Shown one piece after another: positions 33,101 to 47,019 of a stretch of 64,000 nt of DNA (position 1 is its first letter; each line of letters starts with the position of its first letter). This DNA is from Citrus sinensis. Lineage: Eukaryota > Streptophyta > Magnoliopsida > Sapindales > Rutaceae. The notes under the pieces are model-generated. The model was not told where the DNA came from. It searched no databases and saw nothing but the letters and a program-made list of their open reading frames with translations. The DNA lies in NCBI RefSeq assembly GCF_022201045.2, contig NC_068557.1:27133501-27197500 (forward strand), written 5' to 3'. Made by a program: the position numbers and the translations under genes.

Positions 33101-35149
33101 AAGAGACAGTGATCAGCATGATAGTGACAACACGTGTCCAAATTAAACTTTAACCTACTAAAGTGGGACCCTATTTTTTAAAAAATCGAGATTTTCCACG
33201 TGGACCCACACCCCATGGAAAAGACAAAAAATCAGGGGACACAAATACAAACACAGCACTTTTTAACACCTACTGCCAAAATTAGAACAAGTTATGATGA
33301 TATCTTATTACTGTTATTATTGTTTTTTTTTTTTTCATTTTCTCGTGTTCTTACAACTTTAACGCTCTGGTTTTTGTCGGCTTTGTACCATCCAAAATTT
33401 CTGCCCAATTTAGCCACCTGATTATTTAATTAATTTTATGTAAAAAAAACAAATGATAGTAATAATGATGATGTTGAACGAACGGGCGTGCGTACGCCTT
33501 GTGCAGCACGACGTCGGCGGAATTTTAGGGTCCCTATTTTATTTTTCTTATTGTGTTTGGTTCACCTCCCCCACACCGTCACTTCAACTGCGAACACAGT
33601 ACCGCGCATTCAATTGAGGCCTAGACATTTGGGCAACGCATCGTTTTCAAAATTTATATTGAGTATTGATTACAAAATTACTATACAAAATTATGAAAGT
33701 GCATCAAGAGCAAGAAGCCATAAGAGTCTAGCACATTGGCTTGGGCGTAAACGTGAAAAAAATAAAAAAAAATCGATCTCTAATTTCTAAAATCATCTGA
33801 TTTTTTGGGGGAAAATAGAAAGTAAAAGACAATAATAATTATGCTTTTGCTTTTGACACCCCACTGACAAGTTGCATCTGCAGCACGCATGTTATGAGTG
33901 TGTACGAGTAGGTGCAACGTACGGTTAGTATGAGTGGTAATTAGGCAGTTGGCTTGACCTTTTTCGTACTGCTCTCATAATCTTTATCTTTAGCCATTTT
34001 TTACCCAAAAATAAATAAATAAAATTAATTTTTGTTTGCCTTGTATTTAACGCTGCGTAGCATTTGTTTCTACTTTTTCAACAGGAACGCAAGGTTGTAA
34101 TTATATAAAACGCCATGCACACACTGCAGTGCTGCAGTTGGGGTTGCAGAGGAACAACACGTGGTGGACCCCGCACTGAGTTTCAGTCTGACGTATCAGG
34201 TCGTCTTTGCCACTTGGCACATGCCCAGGTTTTAATGCTCTTCTTTCTAGCTAGCTTACCCTTTCATTGTTATTATTGTTATATATTTATTTTTTTTTAA
34301 TTTTTGAGTCGAACTTTTATTTCTTGGTCGTCCTAACTTAAAACTACGTCGTTTAAATTAATCTTTTTAATGCAAAATAAAATACTCTAATAACAACGGA
34401 TTTGAATTGAAAACTTGATAGTGGGGATTGAATGTGGGGGATTTGAATAAAATATTCAATATGGGAACAAGTACAAATAAGAAATCAGGCTTCTCCCCCC
34501 CCTTTTTTTTAATGACAAAGAAGACCACTTGAAAAAGAAAATTGCATGATTGAGTCCTAGAAATTTAAACGGATAAAGCAGAGTGAAAAAAAGAAATAAT
34601 AAATGATTCCACGAACAGATCTCTGGATCTTGTCATAAGTGGGCCAGTAACACAACTCCTCTCTCTAAGGCTAGTGTGCAATTTCTGTTGATTCCAAGGA
34701 TCGGTGGCAATGATGCCGTTCACAGTCACACCATCATTTTCCTCTTTTTTTTATTTTATTAAAATTTCTAACCTTTTCTGCTTTACCATTAAATAGAAGC
34801 AAACAAGTGCTAGCCCCATTGCCAAGAAAATGCAAAGAGAGTGATTGAATGCGCCCCCTCAGTCTCCTCCATTCAGATGAACAACAAAAATGCTATTCCA
34901 ATTTTGCAATCTCGTGACCCATTTCCGCCCTTTTTATCTAAGGTCAATTTTATTTCCAAATTTTACCTTCGGACCATTTCTAATTTTTCAAAAATTACTA
35001 AAACACTCCCAAGATAAGAGAAAAATGCCGATTAAACAAAGATAAGCAATAAGCGAAACAAAAACCAATTAAAAAAAAAATTCTATATTTCCTGAATAAT
35101 TTTTTTTTCAATAGCTGTTCATTTTTTTTCCTTTTCTGATTGTAATTAA
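27121..35149. other. Gene-poor region of about 8 kb
   Basis: No coding region with a recognisable domain. Short ORFs at 27412-27594, 28362-28583, 29484-29762, 33200-33421, 33488-33790 and 34115-34300 lack family resemblance and codon structure. Poly-A/T runs are frequent (28728-28743, 31611-31625, 33327-33339). Nothing like a tRNA or a known miRNA was seen. Confidence 0.5.
27657..27705. promoter_or_regulatory. Candidate TGACG/G-box cluster around a palindrome
   Basis: GTGACGTTG occurs twice (27657-27665 and 27690-27698) on either side of the palindrome ATTATAAATTTATAAT (27671-27686) and runs into CACACGTGCG. TGACG pairs and CACGTG are plant bZIP-site types, but no gene lies near, so function is doubtful. 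Confidence 0.25.
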
Positions 35150-36358
35150 TTAAGACAAGTTAACATGGAGACTGGCATCCACTACAAAGTTACAAACCGG
35201 ACAGGAACCAATAAGACAGGACCCACAAACTGTACACAAACACAAGTGCCGGCATGGCAGCAGCAACACGCTCGACTCCTTCTCCCCACACCGTCGGCAC
35301 AACATCCTACCACCACCAACCGCCTTATCCTGCGCACCCTCCCCTGCTATCGTGCTCCTCCCAAAATCACTGCTCCCGCAGCTCGACTCCGCATCATCCT
35401 CCGCCGCAGCTGCCAGCGTGGCACCACCACCAGCACAGTCATCGCCTTCGCCCCCCACGTGTGCCAAGACCTGTTCGAGATTGCTACGTAGAGTGTTGGC
35501 TGTGGCCTCGTTGGTTTGCGCCAAGTCCCTCCATATTTGATTCTCCACAAATAAACTTTTTACTCTTTCTTGAAGAACCCAGTTGAGTTTCCTCATTCTA
35601 TGAATCTCTTCGTCCTTTTCCTTTAACTTATTGGCCACTCCTTCTTGGATTGCTGATATTAACATTCTTGATTGCCTCTTCCTCTGTTCTTCAAGTTCCA
35701 ATATCACTTTCTCCGTCTGTTAATGAAGCATTATTAAATTAACACACCCGAAAAGAAAAATTGAACATAAAACGAGAGCATGAAGGGAATAAAGGAACTT
35801 CAGAAACAAAGATGATTGCTTTGCTTACATGTTGGGCAATGTAACGGTCGATTTCGGACTGCTGTTGTTGCAACCGAAAGATGATGTCTTGATCAAGTAA
35901 AGACGAGAAGCCAGAGAGCTTTTGCTTTTGAGAGACAAGGGAGAAGGCATCAAGATCGTTGATTGAATCTCTTTGGCGCTTTCTTGGTGCAGGAATATTG
36001 TACGTGAGCCCGCTATCAGCTTTGTCCATTGACGTTTTAGTAGAAATCGGATTGCAATCGAAGGCTTGATAGAATGGTAACATAGTTTGTTCAGGCATTG
36101 GTTCAGCAAAAGGAAAGAAAGAATCCATCTGGGTATTGGCGTTTACTTGATTTGATTTGATAAAATCTCTGCAAATAACAAATAACCCGACCCACACATA
36201 AGAAACTGATTCATCTAACACAACGGAAAAGAATTAAAAAAAAAAAAAACATAGTTTTATTTTTAATTTTTCGGTAGTAAAATATATAAAAAATATTAAT
36301 ACCTGTGTGAGATTAATTGCGAAGGGAGAAGGTCTATGCGTCTAGCTTCAACCGCCAT
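35150..36358 (-). CDS. BOI-type RING E3 ubiquitin ligase (S-RNase-binding-protein-like), 320 aa
   Basis: Three exons join in frame: 36303-36358, 35829-36168 and 35150-35716. It belongs to the plant BOI/BRG (BOTRYTIS SUSCEPTIBLE1 INTERACTOR-related) RING ligase family, which in Arabidopsis acts in stress, cell-death and gibberellin responses; that role is family knowledge, not shown here. The N-terminus MAVEARRIDLLPSQLISHR is the usual start. A basic PRKRQR (about residues 65-70) could be a nuclear signal. A coiled coil spans roughly 110-190, followed by the family WRD block (NQIWRDLAQTNEAT). The C-terminal RING has C272, C275, C287, H289, C293, C296, C304 and C307, with the typical SSVLLLPCRHLCLC core. 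The start at 36358 gives the conserved N-terminus. All splice sites are GT-AG. Confidence 0.9.
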
Positions 36359-39300
36359 ATTTGAAGATGAAAAGAAAAAAAAATGCGATTTTTTGGTTTT
36401 GGTGTGCTTTGTTAAGGCTTTGGTTGAAAGAGAAGAGAGAACGAAAAGGAGATGAAGAGTTAAAAAGAGGAGAGCCGAGAGCATGCAAAATAAGAGAGGG
36501 TGGCAGTGTGGGGGAAGTTTCGATGAATGGAATTTGTGGGTTTATTTAGGCTTTGGTTTTATTTGAGAGGAGAGATAAAGTCAAAGACTTATGGAGAGAG
36601 AATCTTTATTTAATTCATAACTTTTAGCAAAAACATGGAAAGTAGATTGGATTTGATTTGATTTAAATAATAAATTAATTATCCTCACCCCAAATTTTAT
36701 TTTCCATTTTCTTCTCGACTTTCGTTTCGGTTTTTTCGGAAATAACGACAAACCTGCAAGGGCAGTCAAGCCATTTCACTGATTCCCCTGCTTTATTTTT
36801 GTGAAAATAAGGCGGGGATTTAATTAACCGACTCTCGGCATATCCTCCACGTATCAACTGCATGGTGTCAAGATGCCACAGTCCAACAGCGACCACTCGG
36901 AGCCTGAGGTGTAAGGAAAGAAAGAGAATGGTCCGTCGCGAACGTGGCCGTCGAGCGAGGGCCCCAGTTTACGCTCGTGTGAGGTGTGCTTGCTTGTTGG
37001 GGCAGAATTTTTTCTTTTCTTTTCTTTTTTTTATTTATTTTTTTTTACAGAAACGTTTTGGGAGAATAAAAATCGAATTGATGATGAAATGAAATGAACC
37101 TACTGTTGTCTGTTGACGGTGGTGGTGGTGGTGTTGTTAAGCTGCCCCATGTTAGTGGACCCCATAGGAGGAAGGGAGGGGAACGTGGGGCCCATGACTG
37201 TTTTATTGCGGTTTCCCTGCTTTTGATGACGTTTGTCTCCTTATTTAAACCGGGGTGTCTGTGTACGGACAAGTGGGTGACCGATGGTCCGATCTGATTC
37301 TCTGCTCTTATCTAATATTATTTGCATTCAGTGCGGGGCTTCTTATTTTGATTTTTTTTTTTTAATCTGTCAGATTTAATTATCTTTGTTGTTAAGAGTT
37401 TAAGCGATCTGGTGCTGATTAAGGCCAATATCATTATATTGGGTCTTGTATGGGTAAAACTAACCCAAAACGAAATGGTGGTGTTGATAGTTTTAGATGA
37501 CAGAGTTCCCTTAACCGGCTGCATTTTTGCCAGCGATATTTGAATGCATATATTCACAAAATAAACTTATATTTTCTGGCACTCTGCCGCGTGAATGTGC
37601 CAAAATTAAAGGAATGGGAACGCTGTAAATTTGGTGTTAAATCTTTTTGTGGACTATGGTTCCGATCAAGTTTGTAGAATTTTTTTTTTTTTTTTTTTTT
37701 TGGGTATGGAGAGGTTATCATAGATTTCATTATCTTTCTTATAATCTTAATTTCGTATAGCCATAGCGAAAACGTCAGTAATAAAAGAAAAATTAACCCA
37801 GTAAATTATACACATCCAAATTCCTCAACAACCAAGCTTGGATATATGTACACTTTAATTTGGTCCCCCCACACTATATTGAATTGATGGCCATATCTTA
37901 GTAACCATTATTATCATATATATATATTTTTATTGACCAAATTGGATGGATATGGAACAATCGACCCACTCATATGTTCAGAACTATCTAAAAATGGTGT
38001 TAAATTTTATTCCTCCAAAAGTGAAAAAGAAAAAGATAAAGAAAAAAAGAAAAAAAAAAGTTTGTGCACAAGAAAAGATATCAAATAAATGTAATATAGC
38101 GATAGACAGATGGGCTTGATTCCCACATCCACCATTCACTCTCTCTGCTATTGCTTTTGCTTCCATCAAATCCCCCATTGTGCTTGCCCAACTCTTTAAA
38201 CTTATACATTTAACTTTAAGTACTTTCTCATTCACTCAAAAAGATGACAAAAGTAAGAAAACCAAACGACAAAAGCAGAAATGTATATATATAGCTAAAT
38301 GCTAATTTAATTTAATTTGCCATCGATCCCAGATCGAATAATTTGAGATAATTGCACTGTTTTGATAGTGATGCCTGCAAAGCATATATATATATATAAC
38401 TCGTGAATATGATGAAAGTTGGTTTGCACGATGGCTGCATTTTCTATATTATTAACTTGTGGTACCACTCATAAATAACATTAAAAAAAAAAAAAAAAAG
38501 GTAAGAAGATATGCTTGGAAACTTCAGCAAATTTGTCCTCCGCCAAGGAAAAAAACAACTTTGTATTTCGCTTTTGCATATGCTTTGCGTACAATGTGAA
38601 CATGCACACTTTCATTATGATTAAGTCAGAATTTCATCTTTATATTCGCTAGACACTTCAATCAATCTCTTTGCTATGCATGCTAGCTGTAATTAATGGG
38701 TCAAATTTTAGGGGCATTATTATTTTCATTATTTTTTGTCTCAATTGATCGGAATAAAGATTTGAGTAAAATATATTTCCCGGAACTTTCCATTTGGAAA
38801 CCCTAGAAAATGCAGACCGCATACTTCATTTTTCAGAAGTGGAGTTTCTAGCATTAATGGCCACTAGCCAGTCACTTTGATTTACCATTTTTGATATCTT
38901 CAATTCAAAGGTTGGTTTTATGTGCCAACCACTGGGAATATCCTACATTTATGATGATTCAAAAGCTCTTTAAAAAGTGGGAACCACCATTTAAAAAAAA
39001 AAAAAAAAAAGTGAACTCAAATCCAACTTTATTGATCTTTTAGGTTGGCTCGTGAGCAGTATATTACATATTGATCAATATCCCAACTCTTTTTACAAAT
39101 TTGTATAATGGAAATGTAATCTTGTGAGCATGAGATGAAGCAGAATCACTTTAAGGTGGGTAGCTAAATGATGGTTAAATGGAAGTCATTGATAAAGTGC
39201 TTCTGCTTTCTTCACTAATGCAATTTAAAAAAAATATTTAAAAAAAAAAAAGAGTGAAAGAAAGAAAAGGGAGCAATTGGGTCCCACCAAAAACCTTAAA

Positions 39301-42300
39301 TTTCATACATGTTCTTAAGTTGTGATTATTAAACCAAGTAAAATGATAACACGTCCAATTAGAGTAAAATTAGGTCTCTTGTTGAGATCAAATGATTTGA
39401 CACCACTACTATTTTTTTCTATGAATGGCGCCGCCTAAGATCTTGCTCATTGCTTTGATTAATATAAAATTATCACTGTATGATGCTTTGCCAACAAATC
39501 CCCCATTTGATGATGATAATGTTAAACAATTTTCGTCACTGCTTAATCGTATATATAATACATCTAATGTAGACTAGTAGTTTTATTTAGTTAATCAATT
39601 GACTTCAAATTGTGGGGAGTCTATTTTTTTAAATAATATAAAAAAAATAATGATGTACATTTACAAATTATTGTACAATTTTTTTTTTAACAATTTGAGG
39701 TGACTGGCATCGGTGGCGTGTAAAGATTGGTTAATTGAAAGCGTCCCAGGGCCCATTTGATTACTTTCTTAAAAAAATATTTTTTTTCACTATTTGCTTT
39801 TGTGTAATCTCTTATTACTGTAAAAAACTTCAAAACATCAGGAATCAAGACAAAATGAAAGCAAGAGATGAAAAAGAATTAGTGATATATTTAGAAAGTT
39901 AGGATACAAAAATTGAATTTCCTACTTTTGTGACACCAATACATACTACTTAGATAAGAAGAGTTTAGTATATACTTATTAATGCCACATTATTTAAAAT
40001 ACAATATACGTCCTTAAAGGAAAGCAAATGATATATAAATTTGAAAATTCCATAATTAAAAAAAAAAAAAAAGACAATATCTATAAGTTTCTTAGTATCA
40101 CAAAAGCGACTTCAAACTCTATTCTGAGATCAGAAATGATGAAATTTGACAAAAAATTTGACGAAAGTCGAGGCATATCAAGAGTGTTGTTCCTCTTGTC
40201 AGTAACTTCAAAATGAATGACACATTATATGCACCATTTGTCCGGTTTCACTTATCAAAAGATGTCTTACCTGACTATATTACATACCAATCTCCATATC
40301 ATCTGAGCTTACTAAACTAGAAGAGGAAGCTAATTAAAATAAAGAACAGAATTTTGATTGCGGTGACACAGAATTACGTATATCCTAGGTATATTTTGTC
40401 CAAAACAGGTAAAAAAGAATTATTCATTTCAGAAGCATCGGGGGATAAATTAACCAGCTCCATTGACGGTCTATATTTAGCGAATGTTAGTTGAAAAGTG
40501 AAAACTATTGTTTCTGATGATATTGCCAGGAAAGACAACTCGTACAAATCGTCAAGACATGAACATGAAAGAAAAGACAGCTTGAGAATCCTATTTCGTT
40601 TTCACACACCGAAATCAATTACTTTCGGCCATAAAATATAGATAGCTTTATTTAATTGTTCATCAAACAACAACCCGAGGGCACTAGCTTCCATCAACTT
40701 TCGGATTTCAACACAGAATCTCATTCACACAAAACTTTCAGCAATTGACAAAAATTCACCTATCGATTTTGAGTAAAATTGTCAATAAATAGGCTTAGAG
40801 ACAATGAACGGGAACCCAATTGAATACGACTTGGCATTGTCAATTCCATTAGAATTTAATTCTTTTTTGGAGGCTGCTTTGCATACACGATAAATTAGTT
40901 GTGCACCTGTTGTTGGCTCGAACCCTAAGTGTTGTCTTTTCTCACGTATGTATATATCTTTATCATCAACAATAATGTTACATAATTGTGGACCATTTTC
41001 CAGCTTTCAGTCTTGTATTTGATGTTGATACATTTTGGTTTATGTCTCGCAAGAGTTGAGTAGTTTTATCTTGCTTTTTGTTAAACCTTGTTTCATCTCT
41101 TAAGTCTTAGCTCAAATTGAGGGACTCTTTATTATTTCACGTATAGACCAAGTTTTTTAAAGCCGTATACAAATAGAATTGCATAAAACAAGCATTATCC
41201 AAAACATGTGCGTAACATGACTTCCCACCTAAATTATTAATAATTATTTTATGTATGAACTATTTTAAGAGTTAAGTAAATATTTTTGCAATTTATTGAC
41301 TTTTATAAGTTAGCATGCAAGTGATGGTTAAGAAAAATCTACTTATTAGATTCTTTTAGAAATGAATAAAATACCCCATGTTAAACATTATAAAAATTAA
41401 ACCCTTTTGCTTGTAGGAGGGCACTTTGCGTTTGATGACTCCAAAGGCACTTATCTAGTCGTTTTTTCCACTAATCTCCCAAAACCACCAAACCCTATTC
41501 TGTCGACACTAGAGTCTAGACAGCAGCACAGGACTTCATTGAAGAGCTAAAATATCTTAGAAGATAGAAGTGCTTTTGCCAAGGTATGGAAGTGATTAAT
41601 TTGTGAGCAATACCAAATAAAATAACTCTATAGCTAGCTAGCGTGTGGCAGCACAGCACCAAATAGTATGTGCAGCAGAAACAGGAAACCCTGGAAACTG
41701 ACAGGCAAAATTATTGGTGATATTATTGAATGAGGAAAAGAGTTCTGGTAAATTCAGTATTAACTAGCAGATTTCTTGTAGATTTCCCCGGATAAAAGTG
41801 AATGTGATTCAGATGAAATTTATCAAATTAACTAATCGTACATTTTTCCCCCAGTTGCACTAAATTTAAGCTTTTGACATGTATCGCATGGAGCATCCGA
41901 AAAAGCTGCCACAGTAAAGTCACACATTGCTATCATAATAAGAAATAATGCATAAGCAGAAATGAGTAATGACAAACAAAAGTTCAAAGTGCAATTATAG
42001 TTCTGGTCACTGGAGAAACAATACAAAAGAAATATTGCTATCTGACCTATCATTGTTCTAAACTTATTAGACTAGCTTATCCTCTAGAGGCTGCTGGATT
42101 ACCATGATTTGATAGCAGATTTTGTGCAAAATTCTAATGGTATCATTTCTGACATCATCTGATTATTTAAATTATGCAAGATTTTGATAAGCATTTAATT
42201 AGTCACCTAATCAACTTTTTGAGCATTCTTTCAAATTTTACTATATTCAAGTTTGATATTGGCAGGTTTTCTTTAATTTCTTACAAGTTGAAACAAAGCC

Positions 42301-45147
42301 TAGAAAGAAGGAATCAATAATCAAGAACAAACAAGTAGTAGTTGCTGGCATAATATTCTGGATTGTAATTATAAAACCTAACTAGGGTTTCCTGTCGCTA
42401 TCATTGGAAAACACAGAATGTAATCTTCATATTTGTAAACCAAGTGGAGAAGCTGAAACACGGGTTTTTATTTTCAAATCAAGTGATGATTTAGAATAGA
42501 AAATAAATTTCTAAATTCCAGGATGATTCATCTTTTGAGAGCACAAATATTCTTGATAAGCTCCAAAAGCTAATAAATAAAAATGCTACCATCGAATTAT
42601 CTTACAAGCACAAAACTCAACACTTGGAATTTAGAAAGAGACTTTTGAACTGACTACAAACTTATAATAATAATCCACTGGGGTCTTTCAGGTGATGTTG
42701 ATCAAGAACAATGTCTACAAATTTATGTAAGCACGCAATTTTTGAAAGATAAGGTTCGTTATACAAAGAAAATTCAAAGGATACTAGAGTTGATCATAAG
42801 AGGCATCTAATTTACTGGGTCATCAAATGGTCTAGCCTTCTAGAGGAGTCAATTTTATTTTTTTTTCCCACATCCAACAGGTTTGGTGAACCAAAATTCA
42901 AATATATACCTGAATTCAAAACATGAAATATCTACAAAATAATTGACAACATAAGTTGGCGTATAAAAATATAATGATTAAACGTTGTCATAGACACGAC
43001 TTCAATTATTTCTTAATGGTTAAGAGTCAAGGCTAAGAATGTATCGGAAATCAACATTTTTTTTGGTAATTCGCTCCTCGTTTTCTTAATATCATTTTCA
43101 CATGCAAATACGCAATTAATACCCTATTTGACTACGTAATTTGTTTCAGCGTATATATATATATATTATATAGCCTAATAATCACATGCATGATTAATTA
43201 TCATATAAGCCGGCGTTAGTAAATTAATTCTCTAAACCTAATCCCATTGCACACATGCCATCATTTGCACAACCGTTAGATTATTATTTTAATTAATGAA
43301 ACGAAGTGAACCCTAATCTAAGATTAAAATAATTGCTGATTTTTTTTTGCTTTGGATTGAGAATCTTTGCTTAAGGGAAGCATCTAGCTAGCTAATTGGC
43401 TGCTTCTTTTTAAGTAATCTTTCACAAAGCCTCAATCATGCCTAAAGAATAACTATAATTCTGGAAATGTGTTACCATTAATTTAATTAAAATTTGTAAT
43501 TAGTAGATCACGACGAATGCGTTAATCACCCTCCATCCACGCGGACTTGACCGCCGACCTACTATTTTTTTTTTTTGTTTTTTTTAGACAAACCAAATTA
43601 TTACTATTTTATTCGACTGTAACTTTAGATAGCTTATATTTATCTTCTTTTTTTTTTAAAAAAAAAAGTATTTATACGCATTTTCATGGCATGAAAGATA
43701 CGTGCAACCGGTGTTTGAATTTTTTTTCTCTTAAATTTATGTACTTAAAACAACACCCCACCTTTTAATAATAAAAATTTGTGGTGATGAATAATTAACG
43801 ATTCTGTCCCTACATTTTTTTTTTTAATTTTTTTTTTATGAAAGACAATTCAAAGGATGTGCATAAAGAAACCATTGGTTGTCAAGCAATGACTCGAACA
43901 TTCTTATCTTCAATCCAGCTATATTTTCTTGAAGGCAACATGAAGAATTGAAATGGGGGTTATCATTTAAGAAGATTTTTGGCCATTATTTGGGGTTTGT
44001 ATGCTATTTATGGACAAATAGAGTAGTTTCATGAATTATTTGTCACGTATAATATGATATAGATCTTGAACTGCGACAAAGAATGAGATCACTTTCATGA
44101 ATCATGAGTAATGGTCCCTTGGGTGAAGCACCAATTATATATTTGTAGTGGCTTTTATTGATGTTGTTCAATATGTACCCACATTTTATCTTTTGCGATT
44201 TGTTCTATTTGTTAATAAAATTTTGATGATTTTTTTCTTAGAAACAGAAGCTGAGAAAATATTATATGAAACGGAATTAGACCACTCGGAACATGTAGTG
44301 GACTTGGAAGAAGATCAAATGGATCAATGAATATATATATTGAGTTGGGTTGAGCCCATTTATTAATTTTGAAAGCAAATTTATTAGCCCAGAGAATCGA
44401 AACCTTACAAGATTTAGGCACCTGTCACGTGTGGGCTTCAAGCACGGAGAGACCTGAGGCATTAAGAAAGAGTAAGCCTTTGGACACCGCAAAAAATTGA
44501 AAATCACCTAACTATGAAAAAATAATAATATAAATTAATTCATTTATTATTTTGAATGCAAATTCAACTGAACACTTAAATAAATGATTTTTAATAGAAA
44601 TTCAGTTGAATACTCAAACACATTATTTTTTTTTACACTACCCTATTTCGTAATTTATATTTATATTTATATTATGTTGCAATACTTATTACACTTATTT
44701 GTTATTTCATTATTTATTACACCTATTCGTTATTTTACAATATCTTAAGCAGTAAAAGGAAAATAATCTTTTTTAACATATAGATTTATATTTTTCTAAA
44801 TAAAACTGGAGTAGTTAAAAAAAAAAAAAGATGTTATGAAGATTTAAAATGGGTGTTAAAAGTTCCAATCATTAAAAAAAAAAAACTGATGAATGTGGTT
44901 AAGCGAAATCTTTTATTTTTATTATTTTTTTCAAAATGATTTTTAAAATAACCTTATCAAATGGCACTTTATCCCTCATAATATGAGACTTAAAATGTAT
45001 AATTTTAAAGATTTTACTTTAGTAAATACTAAAATTACAAAAATCGGAATATGAAATTTGTATCGTACTTTTTTAAAAATATTTGGTATGTATTAATATT
45101 GCCGATTAAAAAATAAATTAAAATAGCGAACAATAGTCATACAACCA
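36359..45147. other. Gene-poor region of about 8.8 kb
   Basis: Begins with the promoter side of the minus-strand BOI-type gene. No ORF has a recognisable domain; those at 36581-37297 and 37984-38235 contain homopolymers or simple repeats, and those at 41832-42053 and 44148-44507 match nothing I know. T- or A-runs at about 37680-37700, 38483-38498, 38993-39010 and 40060-40073, and a TA microsatellite at about 38383-38398. No RNA gene was found. Confidence 0.45.
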
Positions 45148-45240
45148 ATGTGACTAGCTCAGTGGCAGGCTTCAGACCAGGATTTCCTCAGTTTCTGCCA
45201 TTTGTGAGCGCGGGTTCAAAGCCCAACACGCACGCATCAA
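45148..45240 (+). repeat. tRNA-derived SINE-like element (Au-SINE-like)
   Basis: A-box-like GACTAGCTCAGTGGCAGG at 45152-45169 and B-box-like GCGGGTTCAAAGCCC at about 45210-45224, then CACGCACGCATCAA. Spacing and sequence resemble the Au-type plant SINE. It is on the + strand and ends about 150 bp before the TAF8-like start codon. No cloverleaf forms, so it is not a functional tRNA gene. Confidence 0.55.
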
Positions 45241-45390
45241 ACTTTTCTCCTGAATTAAATTCGAAGAAGAAAAACAAAAATAAAATTATATTACGGAAAA
45301 GCCCCCCAATTTAGAAGGCAGCCATTAAAAATCAAAATCGATTGGGGCGGCTCTGCTTAAAAGAGTAGTCTCTGCTCCGATACACTAACG

Positions 45391-46236
45391 ATGAAATCCC
45401 AGAAAACAAAAACGAAAAAACACCAAAAACAAAATCAAAAGCCACCAACAGAACAAGGAGAAGAAACCCCTTCGGAGTTCGCATTCACCGTCACAAAAGT
45501 TGCGGTGTCTCAGATCTGCCGTTCCGTTGGGTTCAAGGCGGCGGAAAGCTCAGCCCTCGAAACCCTAACGTTGGTGGCCGCCAAGTATCTTCAACAGCTG
45601 GCCAGTAGGGCCGCATCGTATTCCCATGTGGCCCACCGCAGCGAATCCAACCTCGTAGACCTCACAAACGCCCTAAACGACGTGTCGTCTGGTCAAGGCT
45701 TTCCTGGTGCGTCAGCTCTTAACCGAAACTGCATGTTGGATTCTGGGGTTTTAAAAGAGATTGCCGGTTTTGTTAGGCACGGTTGTGAAATCCCATTTGC
45801 GAAACCCATTCCCCGAAGCAAAAATGCGCATGCAAATTCGGTTTGCTGCAAGAAAGAGAATGACCGGGGCTCAAGAAGCTTGCATTTGCATATCCCAAAA
45901 TGGTTGCCAGCATTTCCTGACGAGAGAAGTTACAATAAGGAATGCCAGGGACCGGTTTGCAACAGAAGTGAAAAGTTGTGGGAGAACTCAGAATTTCCTG
46001 AAGGAGAAAGGTTTACTTTTGGAGGATACAAGTGGGAAGTTTTGGGTGGAGATTTGGCAAAAGAGAGGGAGAAAGTGAGGTTCAAGATTGGGGTGAAAGG
46101 AAACAATGGGGTTGGATTTGGGGTGGATTTGAGAAATGGGGTGTGTAGAGGGGGTAAAAGGGTGCGTTGGAATGTTGGTGATGTTATTGATGATGGTCAA
46201 AATTGTTTATTCAAGCCTAAGAGAAGTTTATCTTAA
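45391..46236 (+). CDS. TAF8-like histone-fold (bromodomain-associated) protein, single exon, 281 aa
   Basis: Likely a nuclear TFIID-subunit-8-like protein. A Lys/Gln-rich start (MKSQKTKTKKHQ...) precedes a bromodomain-associated histone fold at about residues 29-98: FTVTKVAVSQICRSVGFKAA, then ALETLTLVAAKYLQQLA, then the third helix SESNLVDLTNALNDV. In TFIID this fold pairs with TAF10. The segment LHIPKWLPAFPDE (165-177) matches the proline-rich motif that follows the histone fold in TAF8 proteins. The C-terminal third is Gly/Lys-rich. At 281 residues it is shorter than many TAF8 proteins, and it could be one of the plant TAF8-like paralogues of unproven function. Intronless. It converges with the VAMP gene, about 780 bp between stop codons. 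Confidence 0.8.
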   Translation: MKSQKTKTKKHQKQNQKPPTEQGEETPSEFAFTVTKVAVSQICRSVGFKAAESSALETLTLVAAKYLQQLASRAASYSHVAHRSESNLVDLTNALNDVSSGQGFPGASALNRNCMLDSGVLKEIAGFVRHGCEIPFAKPIPRSKNAHANSVCCKKENDRGSRSLHLHIPKWLPAFPDERSYNKECQGPVCNRSEKLWENSEFPEGERFTFGGYKWEVLGGDLAKEREKVRFKIGVKGNNGVGFGVDLRNGVCRGGKRVRWNVGDVIDDGQNCLFKPKRSLS

Positions 46237-47019
46237 ATTTTATTATGATTATGATAAAGATAAGTATGGTAATGTGCTTAAACTTAAATCATCGCTGTAT
46301 TTGTGTTGCGTTGCATCCTTCAGAAGTGTGAAACCTATTAGTATCTAGCTGTATATAACAACGCTACTACTGAAGGTTTTGGAGCTCATGTTGTGCTAGT
46401 CAGTAGTCATCACGTCCTGTGATTTAGCTTTGTTCTTCGCGACAAGAACATCAGTTTTGTTTGGCAAGAATTACTTGCAATGTACAATCCTCGTGTTTCT
46501 TCTGATAGCTTTGGCAAAATTCACTTTCTGCTACTTTACTGAATGTAGTACACTCTCACTGCCAAAGGTCTAGAATCGATCATATACTTTATACCACGTA
46601 TTTATACACGTTACCTAATAATGTAATCGATACTTTACTGAATAGAGATTTAACAATGTCACCCATCACAGAACTATGTGGCGCTGGCGCCCGATCTGGG
46701 AAAGTTTAGAATACTGGGAAAGTTAAAGCTACTTCCACACAAATTCAGGAAATTCGAAGCTAGCTAAGAAGGCCTATTTTAGTTATGGCCGGTATAATCA
46801 GCAGCAGCATCTTTGCACAAGCATTCTCACAATATAATGACGGGACTCATTCACAAGCAAAAATAAGTTTTCGGTTTTCTTTGTAACAAATATAGGGAAA
46901 CTGCTAACTTTTTTAGACTAAATACAAAGTCAAGATCATATATATTTATATATCTCTTTCACAATATCATCACAGAAGCTCTTAGAAGAGCGTAATATAA
47001 GCCTCCTGGAGAATAGCAC
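46237..47019. other. Convergent 3' region between TAF8-like and VAMP genes
   Basis: Contains the two 3' UTRs, which face each other. No other gene or repeat was seen. Confidence 0.6.

Noticed and set aside
28870-34870. Plant miRNA precursor
   Set aside because: Compared by eye with common miRNA sequences (156, 159, 160, 164-172, 390-399, 408); no match and no long imperfect stem seen.
35165-35586. Three + strand ORFs of 62-110 codons
   Set aside because: Antisense to the coiled-coil/RING exon of the BOI-type gene.
45761-46348. ORFs in other frames over the TAF8-like gene
   Set aside because: Shadows; the 281-residue frame has the histone fold.
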